From assembly GCA_951217055.1 (NCBI GenBank), contig OX578282.1, forward strand, positions 47,178,329 through 47,242,328: a stretch of 64,000 nucleotides of DNA, read 5' to 3'. The position numbers and the translations under genes are program-made. Below are positions 47,101 through 56,591 of the stretch, one piece after another. Numbering within the stretch: the first letter of the stretch is position 1; the number at the start of each line of letters is the position of its first letter. The notes beneath the pieces were generated by a model. The model was not told where the DNA came from. It did not search any database and saw only the letters and a list, made by a program, of their open reading frames with translations. The stretch is from Gerris lacustris. Lineage: Eukaryota > Arthropoda > Insecta > Hemiptera > Gerridae.

Positions 47101-47953
47101 TGATAAAGCAGTAATCCTTTGTAACAGTTTATAACTTCATTGCAACCCTTACAAAGTTAAACAATATTTTTGAACTATTGTAAGGTGTTTAACCACATCC
47201 TTCAGACAGTGTTATCATAGAGACATTTGGACTTTGGTGCATAAAGCTCAAAAAAGTAAATCACAGTTCAAAACTGTGGAATACAGATAAACTAAGATAA
47301 CCAAAGGGAATCCTCACTTCTCAAGCAAAATAATTTAAATTAGATTTTGAATAAGCTATACATGCTTATAGTTGAATTTGAAAGTGAGGCCTTTTGACAA
47401 TTACCTTATACAATAGAGAAGGCAATAAATTACTTTAACTTATAAAGGTAAAGAAAGGATTTTAAACATATATAACTAATATCAGAAAAAAATAATCCAA
47501 AAGGTGTGTACAAATATTCGATATAATAAATTATCATTTTGTACAGTAATATTAATAGTAAGTAATCAGTTTTCTCTTCAAAATTATTTATCTTCTATAA
47601 ACAATCACTTCCTGGTGACTACAAATAAATCATACACAGACTATAATGTATCCATTTCTTATTACCTAGATAATTTATAAAAACCTATTTAAAATAGCAA
47701 CAGTAATTAAGAGTTAAATAGTTATTTGAGCAAAATGCAACAGCACAAAAAAATCATTTATCTTTATTTGTAAGGAAATCATGATAAATGACTCATTCAT
47801 CTGTTAGCATGAAAATACAGATTGAATTCTCTTAACCAAGGTAAAGTAACAAGAGGCTCATAACTACCCTTTCACAAAAACTATTCTTAATAAATTATAC
47901 ATATATTATTTATTTAATGTAATATTTACCCATGCTGAATATTGGTCGTTCAT
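33159..47953 (-). CDS. TMEM104: TMEM104-like multi-pass membrane protein (amino acid/auxin permease-related), twelve exons, complete
   Basis: This is a polytopic membrane protein of the TMEM104 family, placed with amino acid transporter-like proteins; its substrate is unknown. Minus-strand exons are 47953-47930, 45990-45869, 45400-45295, 44646-44556, 41163-41099, 40583-40453, 39760-39679, 36912-36819, 36285-35873, 34711-34601, 34381-34251 and 33246-33159. All are GT/AG with consistent phases, giving 486 codons (485 aa; human TMEM104 is about 496). Diagnostic blocks are LLYVFNVIVGTGALTLPKAF, TFVIEAMSACNA, LYLYGDMTIYSASIA, MGPFAFFNVQKTKYLQ, VYSFMCHHSLPS and FPIIAVTLRNN. About ten to eleven hydrophobic segments are apparent, with an acidic Ser/Thr-rich loop in exon 4. 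The 24-bp first exon (MNDQYSAW) was chosen because it joins in phase to the family N-terminus. It is the least certain part. Confidence 0.93.
33717..33746. repeat. Perfect 14-bp-arm hairpin in the TMEM104 last intron
   Basis: TAGAACCCAAAGGT and its exact inverse are separated by two bases (GA). It lies between exons 11 and 12. It may be a remnant of a mini-transposon or a processed hairpin. No flanking duplication was evident. Confidence 0.7.
34917..35525. mobile_element. TA-flanked TIR element of about 609 bp in a TMEM104 intron
   Basis: The ends are CAGTATTGCATCGAATATAA and inverted CTGTATTGCTTCGAATATAA, flanked by TA on both sides. The motif CGAATATAAGA(C/T)GCA recurs inside near the left end. 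The TA target suggests the Tc1/mariner/pogo group. No transposase is evident. Confidence 0.65.
38425..38945. mobile_element. Possible transposon remnant with AGGCCCTAA-type repeats
   Basis: The left part starts AAGGCCCTAACTCCAA and the right part is a diverged inverse (AAAGCCCTATCTCCAA). In between, related CCCTA words recur (38513, 38610, 38628, 38755). It lies in the TMEM104 intron between exons 7 and 8. Ends and target duplication are not clear. Confidence 0.3.
39890..40330 (-). pseudogene. Decayed coding-like segment in a TMEM104 intron, unidentified
   Basis: On the minus strand two frames keep protein-like runs, for example GETISKVEKKYKLEVK, then after a stop and shift ELGKKCKTEMKEWITT and AWTEEELIKVVSDVELN. 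The composition is charged and helix-like, unlike translated intron, and stops break it. It may be a processed pseudogene or part of a transposon protein. I do not recognise the parent. Confidence 0.35.
41393..41658. mobile_element. Head-to-head pair of tRNA-derived SINEs
   Basis: The outer 61-62 bp (41393-41453 and 41597-41658) are inverted copies of one tail that includes GTCTATTTTTCTCTGTCTGT. The plus-strand copy begins with an A-box-like TAGCTTAATTGGTTAGAGC (41552-41570). The minus-strand copy keeps a perfect B-box, GGTTCGAGTCC (within 41464-41477). Each copy has lost the other promoter half. Together they define one tRNA-like head plus an AT-rich tail. It lies in TMEM104 intron 4. Confidence 0.75.
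41885..44160. repeat. Tandem array of about seven ~290-bp units ending in a (CA)n tract
   Basis: The word AAAGAGCTTTT or a close variant recurs at about 42124, 42398, 42706, 42984, 43280, 43584 and 43872 (spacing 274-308 bp). Each unit carries GTACCCCTGTGTACCAAAAT, a GCTTTGAAGGTCAAGTGAGC-like block and GACTAAAACTGTAGATTTGT. The array is preceded by TAGCTGGGTACCCGTGCTTC followed by GCTACGG, a motif that resembles the start of dispersed repeats in many invertebrates. It lies in TMEM104 intron 4 and has no conserved long frame. Confidence 0.85.
44073..44114. repeat. (CA)n microsatellite
   Basis: About 21 perfect CA units at the end of the last unit of the ~290-bp array. Shorter CA runs sit at the same place in other units. 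Confidence 0.95.
45032..45243. mobile_element. Fold-back MITE with ~74-bp terminal inverted repeats
   Basis: The arms 45032-45105 and 45171-45243 are inverted copies at about 90% identity, with a 65-bp spacer, starting TGGAGTTC(A/T)AGGTCTTCCG. It is GC-richer than the intron and ends only about 50 bp from TMEM104 exon 3. Target duplication is not evident, so the superfamily is unassigned. Confidence 0.8.
46266..46746. mobile_element. TA-flanked MITE of 481 bp in TMEM104 intron 1
   Basis: The ends are CTACGTTTCCATGATGTTT and inverted CTACATTTCCATGATGTTT, flanked by TA. The motif TTTCCATG with nearby AATCTGTATTCAATCC-like words recurs inside in several places. No protein remains. TA target use suggests the Tc1/mariner group. 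Confidence 0.7.
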
Positions 47954-48450
47954 CTCGAAGGTATTTACTTATTTATTTATCAAAATGCTTGTTATCTTTA
48001 AATAATATTTCATTTCGATAAGTACCCACTGTAATTACATGATTGTTTTTAACTTATACATAACTACGCCCAAACAAAACGATTATTTAAATACGCAATT
48101 CAATAAATAGAGAGAACAAATAAATACCAATGCCAGCTTTAAGTTTATTAGGGAAGGGACGCGCTGACATTTGATAACAGAAATAATAAGGTTTTAGAAA
48201 TGTAAGGTTATCTGTTATCTTACATTTAGCAGCATAGCCAACATGAACAGCTTCATGAAATAATAGATCTTTATTTAAATAAATATCTAGCTTTAAGATT
48301 ACAGTTACAGAGGGTAGACTGGAAGCGCGAGTGCCGTGTAGGCATATTTTTGTAAAATACAATGTTTGCAGCGTACAGTGTGAGTGTGTATTATAACGCT
48401 ATCCCTGGTTGGGATATCGATGTTTGACATCAAAGAAAAGATCGCTACTT
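47954..48450 (-). promoter_or_regulatory. Presumed TMEM104 promoter / 5' region
   Basis: DNA upstream of the 24-bp first coding exon. The part at 48310-48450 is richer in GC and contains GATATCGATG, which partly resembles the arthropod DREF motif TATCGATA. The 5' UTR and start site cannot be placed. Confidence 0.3.
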
Positions 48451-48589
48451 TTCCAAAAAAATTCGACGAGCGAAAAACATGTCGCCAATTTTGAGTTTTC
48501 TTCGTATTTTTTCGATTTCGATGTTTCTTCAAGTTAACAACGATGTTGCAGGTAAATCGAGTTTACTGCTTTAAGCGCGGTAAAAGAAA

Positions 48590-48752
48590 TTGGCTTGGAT
48601 GAGACAAAATTCCATGTAACGCGAAGTTTGTGATTCGAGACTCGTCTAAGTGAAAGATTGTTTACAGGTAAATCTTTCACTTGGACGAACCTCGATCCAC
48701 CGACCTCTGATTCAGCAGGCATAAGTTCTAACCATTTGCATCACGGAGGTAG
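48590..48752 (-). mobile_element. tRNA-derived SINE-like segment
   Basis: On the minus strand the segment begins CTACCTCCGTGATGCAAATG and continues through GGTTAGAAC, CCTGCTGAATCAGAGGTCGG and ATCGAGGTTCG, the layout of a degenerate tRNA (A-box, anticodon arm, B-box region). It is too diverged to be a working tRNA gene. The hairpin follows it. Confidence 0.45.
48644..48690. repeat. Imperfect hairpin next to a tRNA-like head
   Basis: TCGTCTAAGTGAAAGATT and its near-perfect inverse flank a short loop. The right arm lies within the body of the presumed SINE. Confidence 0.7.
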
Positions 48753-49420
48753 ATAATTTGATTTTTCAAAACACAGAATTGGTATATAAGCCTAATATTA
48801 AATGCATTATAATAATATAATATGTATAAATATTTTCATGTTTTTTCTTCTTTATTCGCTAAAAAATATATATATATAGTTTTTTTCAATTAAATTCCAC
48901 ATAACCATTTCTTAAGCCTGGAATAATAAAATCGTCAACAAATGCAAAGATAGCAAATGCATAAAATCAACTGTTTCTAGAACTTAAGTTTCACTTCTAA
49001 TGCGTGAGAGTCTCAAACACATTTTTTTTATCATCGACCAATGTATTTTGATCATCCTTTAGTCTTCTGCGTTTTTGAAAAGTTAATTTTTTCCTTGATA
49101 TGAGTGTCGATGATAAAGAAGTAATAACAAGTTTTCTTCTGCACACTTGTTGTAGTGGGAAGTTTATTCTTGCAATTCTTGTTGGCCCTTATCAAAAATC
49201 CTTTCGTTCTTGAGAAACTTTTGCATTAATTTATTACTTTATTTATATTCTATTATTTGGTTGGAGGTTTAATGTTGATTTTAAGCAATTTATACGAACT
49301 ATCTTCTTAAAAGCCCTTGTCACATTTAGATGTCTCAGCAGGCCCATCGCCAGAGTCTACCTCACCCTGAGACAATGAAAATATTATAGACCTTTATGAA
49401 TAAAAAAAATTGTCTGCAAA

Positions 49421-49900
49421 TATGTGTGGCACTTATAGCTTCCTCGCGTCATGGTATTCGAAGAATACCCACATGAGATTTAGATCAGATGACTCTATAT
49501 TTCTATTCAATATTAAATGTACGCAGACGGTTAAAATTGATATAGGACCATCTGTGGGCAACTTTTAACAAACCACCCATATTTCTTCAAAATCGGATAA
49601 GTACTTTTAAAGATATAGCTGTTAATAAAAACAAGTTTGAGCACTCGGAGGGATTAATGGGTGCAGTGAGGTTAAATTATCATGGGACTGACAATGATCT
49701 AATTTTGACCTAGATGATATAGTGGTTCGCATAAATGTTGACGGACAGACCAAGAGAGACACGAGACCAAACACTGATCTTGAAAAGGATTTTTGCTTGG
49801 TCGATGAATTCGTGAAATTAAGCGATTCGTTCTTCAGAATGCTCACAACGCTTCCGTTACTTTCGGTAAGCTCGTATGGAATAAAATATAATTAAATGAA
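49421..49900 (+). mobile_element. Helentron-like repeat, family B copy
   Basis: The segment shares an ordered series of blocks with 58810-59340: GTGTGGCAC, AC(G/A)CAGA(C/T)GGTT, TTTAACAAACCA, GTACTTTTAAAGA, GTGGTTCGCA and the terminal hairpin CTTCCGTTAC...GTAAGCTCG. The copy at the right edge of the window is inverted. No protein. Confidence 0.65.
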
Positions 49901-50009
49901 TAAGAGTATATCAGAGCAGAGTAGGGATTGAATCAAAAGCCGAAATTTCAGTCTGCAAATACATAACATCTCGAAACCCGATTACTCAAGACCAATTTTG
50001 TTTAATTTT

Positions 50010-50900
50010 GCTTCCGAGTCTACCAAGGTAGCGGAAGCATTGTGTTCTTCACTTTTGGGAGGTGAAAATATTTTTCCCTCCAAAAATCAAAATTTCCACT
50101 CGCATTTTACGTTTTAGACCTCCCTGAACAAATTAAAGTTTAGTGTCTGTCGATCTGTCCACGAATCCTTGGCTCACGCATAACTTCCACAATTTTCAGG
50201 GATAACGCGGGCACGGGCCCGCATTGTGGGAGGGCCCCCACCACCAGGGGGCCTAAACTCAACGACGAGGGGGGCCCTCTGTTCTAAACGCAAGAGGTTT
50301 TTTTTGTTTGCTCATCACTTTTGTTTGGCGAGGGGCCCCCAAAAAGTTCTTGCGGGGGAGCCCCCAATGCCCTAGCTACGCCACTGAACGCGGGTTAAAC
50401 CCCAGATGGTCTCCTATGAATTTCATCGCTAGGAATCAATGGTTAGCCTCTATACTCAAGCGCAAAAGTAAAATAATCCAAACGTCAATTTCTGGCGACC
50501 AAATGGACCGATTTGGCTCAAATTTGGATGATAGTTAAGGATCGTATGATGATTCCATATAAATTTCATCATGATTGGATTAGTCGTAGCCACTGCGCAG
50601 CGCAAGCGCAAACGTGAGATCCTTGCTTTGCCACACGCCTAACTTCCATAATTTTCATCCGATTTCGATAAAAATTTCAGGGATTGTGCATTATGCAGGT
50701 TATAGCCATAGCCTATATGGTCCTGTATGAATACCAATGTAATTGGAAGTGTATTAGCCACTGCGCATACGCAAACGAAAAAATCCGCTAAACATCAATT
50801 CCTCAAGGTCTAACGAACCGCTTTTGCTCAGAATTTATGGAAAGTTAGAGACTGACCCATAGATGATCTCCCATGAATTTTTATTTTGTGGAACCTAAGT
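50010..50900 (-). mobile_element. Related element with tandemly duplicated interior
   Basis: It begins with the inverted form of the same terminal hairpin (CTTCCGAGTCTACCAAGGTA then GCGGAAGC). Its interior repeats itself: CTCACGCATAACTTCCACAA and CACACGCCTAACTTCCATAA each precede TTTCAGGGAT. (C/G)CCACTGCGCA occurs twice. The first interior copy is interrupted by the 175-bp GC-rich insertion. No coding sequence is seen. Confidence 0.55.
50212..50386. mobile_element. GC-rich 175-bp hAT-type MITE with 8-bp target duplication
   Basis: The insertion is flanked by AACGCGGG on both sides (50204-50211 and 50387-50394), an exact 8-bp duplication as made by hAT transposases. Its inverted right end is CAGTGGCGTAGCTAGGGCAT, a terminus often seen in hAT-like elements. 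The left end is diverged (CACGGGCCCGCATTG). It is very rich in G and C, with runs of GGGGGCCC. Confidence 0.8.
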
Positions 50901-50909
50901 GTCCTACTA

Positions 50910-51905
50910 ATTGGCACTTTTTTACTATCTCCCTTTTGACTCCTAGATTAAAAAGTGTGCTAATGTTATTAGGTTACGACGGCAAAACGAGGACCCTTGC
51001 ACATTCCTGCATTTGTCCAGACGCTTATGATATCTGAAAGTAAACTTTGCAGTTATGAAGTGAGTTATAACTGTCAGGTAAAAACATAAACGTTGAAGTT
51101 CAAGGAGTAGCATTTTTTTCTAACGGAAATGTCATGTGGATGTTAAATGAAAGAGGAGGACTCTCAGTACAAATATATATTTTATATTTGGTTTTGTTTT
51201 GTACCAATTCATCTGTGTCCTTGAAAATTGTGTTTGGTCCATGCGTCCTTGAAAATTGCATTTTTCGAGGTCAAAAATCATACCTTGTTATTCTTTGTCA
51301 AAAATGTTTTTTGAGGAATTTTTCATATTTCGCATATTTTGTGAAAAAAAATGCTTCCACCCTCACCCTCCGAAATCATAAAAATTTAATATCGTAGGAA
51401 CGGATTAGGCCAACATTTCGGATTTTTTCCGTTGCGTTTAGACATTAAAAATGCATCTTAAGGTTTTTGTTTGACAGTTTGACGTAATTATAATAAATAG
51501 TTTAAAAGGTATAGCTAAAACAAACTTTTAAATGACCGCCATCTTGATACGGCTGGGCAGATTATGCTGGTTAACGAACTCGAACTATTTGTTAAATTGC
51601 CTTCGGACCCTTTGTGTGTGTTGATAGTACATACTTGGCCAATTTATTTTAATTATCTAGATTCTCAACTATAATTTCTCCAATGTGTGATAGCGATTCA
51701 TCAACAACCACACAAAATGGTTGTATTTATATAAATGATACGACTGACTGATTTCGGCTGCTACAATGCAGACTTCTTTAGATAATCTAATGGTTATTGT
51801 TATGACTTCAAAAGTGCAAGTTCACTCGTACATTTGAATTTTTTGTAGTATTTGAAGAGACCTTTAATTCAAGCTTTAAATGGAATTATAACTCAAAAAT
51901 AGTAA
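50910..51905. other. Intergenic DNA without recognised feature
   Basis: No gene or repeat with a partner in the window was recognised. The open frames here are short and resemble nothing known to me. Confidence 0.4.
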
Positions 51906-51911
51906 TAGTTA

Positions 51912-51958
51912 TTGAAGCGAGCGTAGCGAGCTTCCTACATTCAACGAAATATGTTCCG

Positions 51959-51990
<32 letters not shown>

Positions 51991-52690
51991 AGTAACGTTC
52001 ACGCGTGTGACGATAACTTGAGTAAAAGTTGACCGATTTAGTTGAAATTTGGTGTACATGTTCCTCTTACTAATACTCAGGCTAAGTTTGTTGGACAGCG
52101 TGATCCGTCCACGAGTTCGCGCGCAACCCTCGCGTAAACGAGAGGTACAAAAATTAAATTGGAATTTCAGGACGGGAAAAGATTCTATCATCATCTATTC
52201 GATGAGACGAACATTATTTTCAAATAACATTTTTTAGTAAAACCAACAGCGACACCGCTATGACTTAATAAAGATCGCTAAAACTATTAAAGCGGACCTA
52301 AACGTTTATAATAGAGAAAACAACCTTTTTACCGATATCTTACGTTCTAACGTAACGATTTTAATAAAACTTCATATACACCATCTAATGCACAATTGAA
52401 ACAGGTATGCAAAATTTCGACTTGATACAAGCAAAATTCTTTGCGTAGTGACGAGATACATTTATAATAATTGTTTAAAAGCTACCGCGGGTGGTGAAGA
52501 TTGTTATAGTCGTATAGAGTATAGGCTTGTTTAGGAAGTAAAGCTTTGTACCGAGTACCCCCACTCTTCCCCCACACTACTCTCTTCCACTTATCTACAA
52601 CTATGACATTCATCATGATTAATAAATTTCAATATTCAGTATTTCATTGCAATACGCTCGCTTCAATTATAGAGCCACGCGATGCCTAGT
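51912..52690 (+). mobile_element. Helentron-like repeat, family A copy 2
   Basis: This 779-bp copy is close to copy 1 in sequence over its whole length. It has a longer GTCT tract (51961-51990) and the same CTAGT end. It forms an inverted pair with copy 3, about 760 bp away. Confidence 0.85.
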
Positions 52691-52954
52691 AGTAATTTAA
52701 AGTTTTGGCTAATATTGTAACTTTGTCGACGCTCGTTTCTTTCGGCTATATCTAGTAAGCTGTGACATTAACAATGTTTAAAGATAATTAATCCTTATAA
52801 AAATCGGGTCATCCCGCTCCAAAACACTGATAATTTATGCCTTATTATTGATTACACTTTTTCGCTTCATAGAAAAAGAAAAATATATTAGGTATATGGA
52901 AAAAATCACAGGGAAGTACTTGCGTCCAAGTACTTATAAGTTTTAAGGGTTTCG

Positions 52955-53025
52955 TAGATCATTAAGCATACCCGCTTTTTTTCTTCGACCTAAAGGGTCC
53001 CGGGTTCGATCCCCCGGGGGGTCCA
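52955..53025 (+). mobile_element. tRNA-like (SINE-head) remnant
   Basis: The stretch holds a perfect B-box (GGGTTCGATCCC) inside a T-arm-like GGTCCCGGGTTCGATCCCCC. No good D-arm or acceptor stem is found upstream, so it is not a functional tRNA gene. It is more likely the end of a tRNA-derived SINE. Confidence 0.4.
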
Positions 53026-53450
53026 ATGTTTTTTATCGGTAATAACGACAAGATAAATTACATTTCTTCTTGAAATTTTTATCGCCACACCATTAGGTGA
53101 CCATCAATTATTTCAAAATCTTAGGACCAGCCGTCAGGGCATTTTTGGGGGGGTTATAAGTTTTGAAAACATAATGGCTTATAGAACAGTGATAACTAAC
53201 CTGTGCCGTATACGAGTCAGAGTTTACACGCAAAATTTAACTCATTGGGCTTGAAGTACGAAATACCAACCTCCAATTGAATAAGATATGTGTGTCCTCG
53301 TAAATAGTTAAAATTAATAATTTTTAATGAATGGATACTTCAGTTGATGTGAATATTGTTATGTTGGTATGGAAATAAATTTAATCATGAATTGTGTGTG
53401 TATTGTTATTATTTTTTTATTATTTTGGTATTTATCTATTACTAGGCATC

Positions 53451-54112
53451 GCGTGGCTCTATCATTGAAGCGAGCGTATAGTAATAAATATGTATTGAAT
53501 ATTGAAAAAATAGATTATTGTGAATCATGATGAGTTGATAGATAATGGGTCTGGTAGTAGTGCAGCGGCTAGTAGTAAGGGAACCACCCCGCATTCTTAC
53601 TATTCCACTAACCACACATCTCTATTTCAATATTTATAATTTGTATCTCTTTGCTACAAACAAACTACTGCATGTATCAAATTGAAATTTTGCATGCCTG
53701 TTTCAATTGTGCATCAGATGGTGTCTATGAAGTTTTATTAAAATCGTTACGTTAGAACGTATGATATCGGTAAAAAGGGTTGTTTTCTCTATTTTAAACG
53801 TTTAGGCCCGCTTTAATAGTTTTAGCGATCTTTATTAATTCATAGCGGTGTCGCTGTTGGTTTTACTAAAAAATGTTATTTGAAAAAAATGTTCGTCTCA
53901 TCGAATAGATGATGATAGAATCTTTTCCCGTCCTGAAATTCCAATTTAATTTTTGAACCTCTCGTTTACGCGAGCGTTGCGCGCGAACTCTTGGACGGAT
54001 CACGCTGTCCAACGAACTTAGCCTGAGTATTAGTAAGAGGATCATGTATACCAAATTTCAACTAAATCGGTCAACTTTTACTCAAGTTATCGTCACACGC
54101 GTGAACGTTACT

Positions 54113-54160
<48 letters not shown>

Positions 54161-54207
54161 CGGAGCATATTTCGTTGAATGTAGGAAGCTCGCTACGCTC
54201 GCTTCAA
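53451..54207 (-). mobile_element. Helentron-like repeat, family A copy 3 (inverted)
   Basis: This 757-bp copy is reversed relative to copies 1 and 2. It has an expanded GACA/GTCT tract (about 54113-54160). The segment at 53490-53690 has diverged from the other copies, while the rest is close. Its ends are the same GCGAGCG inverted repeats and ACTAGGCATCGCGTGG tail. Confidence 0.85.
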
Positions 54208-54209
54208 TT

Positions 54210-56100
54210 ATTCTTTTTTCTTATAATTATTATTTAAATGTCTTAACAGACGAATGAAAGTTAACGAAAACTTTTTTGCACTTTCATAATAATTTATCAA
54301 TTTTGTATGAATGAAATTTATTTTCTCTAATGAAATTTATCAATATCTTCAACAATACAAAGAAATGGTAAATAATACAATATATCATTGTAGCCGGAGG
54401 GGGGGGGGGGGGGGGGGAGCAACAAAAAATAATTCCAATAAAACTCGTATTACACTTTCTCATATTTAAATAAATCATTACTTGGTCCCAGTGTTTTCCA
54501 TTTCGAAGTTACAATTATATTATTGAACTTTTTATCGAAGTTTACCATAAAATAACTTCTCCTCGTCAGATAATCGAACACGACCTTCTCGCCTTTTGCA
54601 TTTAAAACGACTTGATTTTTCCAGGGAAAACGAAGGGGAACTATATTTTTAAAAGGGAAATCGAATTATATGATTAGATTTGTACTTAAGTGGACTAGAT
54701 ATTAGAATTGTATAGTAAAAATCGTCGAAAACGTTTTCAAAAAATAATATTTTTTAGAGTTTTGGGGGATAGCGCCCCCAAATTTAGAGCTAAAATAAAT
54801 TTCTTGATTTCTTCTAGGGGTATGATTTTTGGACATGCGTAGGCGTCATGTGTCTGCACAGACGACACATACAAAAGATTACAGATTTTTTTTTTTTTTT
54901 ATAAAAAATTCCTTTTTGGACTCGGTGGACCAAAAAACGTGTAAATCCATAAAAATCTAAAAAAGCAAATTTTTTAGATTTTTGATTTTGCGCTATCACG
55001 ATAATTAATCTCTACACATGAGAAAGTAAAAAGTCTCTAATGTAAAGAATTATTTGTTTTTGCTTTTTCAATGAATAAATATAACTTTTTTTACTAGAGT
55101 ACTAATAATTAATTAAACACAAAATTATGGGTATTTTTAGATAGTATTTTGTTAGCTAGTTTTTTTTTTTTTTTTTACAAATTTTGACACACCGAGTGTC
55201 ATATGGTGAGTTGACATTGACAGTTGTGACGTTTTGTTTATCTTCGTGTTCTTTACACCCACCGTCCTTGCTTTACACCGAGCTCAACAAGATCGGCATC
55301 ACTGGCATAGAACAAGAATTCTCAAATTTGTATCTCTAAATTAAACTAAATAGAAAAAAAATCTCTAAATAAAAAGCTTAGTGACTGACGCCTTGAGGCA
55401 GCTTTCTTTACCCGTGCTTCATTACACACGGTCAACATCAATATTGTGCCAATCTTTCTCCCACCACCACCAGTCCCGCTCTTTTTCCTTCCATTTATCA
55501 TTATTATCAAAATACACAGTATAATTATTTTTGTGCTGTATTGTCTTCGGGTTCTAAAGGGCAACAATTTTTAGCTCTTATCTAACTTTTGAATAGTATT
55601 AATTTATTTGAAAAAGCTTTAATGTGTCTATTGTCTAAAAATCTGATTCATGGTATCTATTGATGATATTATTAATCTAGGCCTAGGCAATATGAAAAAA
55701 ATACTTCGATAAAGCACAGAAACTTTCGATGTTTTGAAGTAACTGAACGACTTTTGGTATAATAGAAACTCCACACGATCGTGATCAAAACATCCCAGTT
55801 GCTGGGGGTTGCTCATATGTGTCCCAAGTGCAAAACTGTACGAATTTAATTATGAATCTCAAGAAATCAGGTAAAACTGCAGTCTCTGGGACGGTTTAAC
55901 TTCCTACTACCAGTGCTGTAGATTAGCCGAAAACAACAATAATAAATTTATTGTCTTCTCAAATTACCAATGATATAAACTTGCATTGGGGAGTATTAAA
56001 ATAATTTAATCTTAGAGATTAAAATTGGTATCTTTTTTCCTCGGTAAAAACCCTAAAGAAAGTGTATATAGGGAAGGAATTGAAGGAATGTAACTAGTTA
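54210..56100. other. Intergenic DNA, no gene seen
   Basis: AT-rich with homopolymers. A block at about 54765-54840 (CCAAATTTAGAGCTAAAAT...GGGGTATGAT) resembles 36535-36595, suggesting another low-copy dispersed repeat. Confidence 0.4.
54396..54418. repeat. Poly(G) run
   Basis: More than 20 G in a row (on the minus strand a C run). It gives a spurious proline stretch when translated. Confidence 0.9.
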
Positions 56101-56510
56101 CTGTATGTCTCCGCAGAGCTTCGCTAGTAGTAAGGGGCAAGTGAGCGGCAATGCTTGCTTATGACGTCATGGCTAACCCCTCTCCCTATGAGAATGCGAC
56201 CTCCCCAAGTTTACAGAGATCAGAGCCGAAGATCAGTCAGTGTTTGAGCTTCGCGCGGGACTGTCTGTTTCGCTCGCTTTTATACAGTACTCGCTTCGCT
56301 TCTTTTTTTTTTAATCACTTTTATACATTACTTTTGTTTATAATTATTATATTCGTGTGGTTTTTGTTTCTGTTATCTATTAACTGTTTAATGCACGGCA
56401 CTTTTTGAAACATCCGTTAAGTTTTTATTTGTTTAATCACTAAATACAACTTATCACTTATCATTTTTCTTGTCCTTTTTAAGTTGATTTTGTTCGCGTG
56501 TGTAACCGTC

Positions 56511-56591
56511 ATGAAGAAATTTGTGAACGTAGTTATCTTCTGACGATAGGAATTATGCCCCGTCGCCATACGCTGCCGCCTCAACAAATAC
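56511..56591 (+). CDS. Possible first coding exon of a gene extending right (very tentative)
   Basis: The 37-bp segment 56555-56591 starts with an ATG, encodes MPRRHTLPPQQI and ends in a consensus donor (C|GTAAGT). It is preceded by a 10-codon upstream open frame (56511-56543, MKKFVNVVIF) and by a GC- and CpG-richer stretch (56110-56290) with TCAGT initiator-like words. No downstream exon is found up to 64000, so it would need a first intron of more than 7 kb. It could equally be chance. Confidence 0.2.

Noticed and set aside
51886..52194. Similar ~100-codon frames in 6976-7299 and 51886-52194 (both minus strand)
   Set aside because: They lie in copies 1 and 2 of the family A repeat and run through its GTCT tract. 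Their similarity reflects repeat identity, not protein conservation.
52985..53025. Possible tRNA gene because of a perfect B-box
   Set aside because: No D-arm, anticodon stem or acceptor stem can be built around it. Kept only as a SINE-like remnant.
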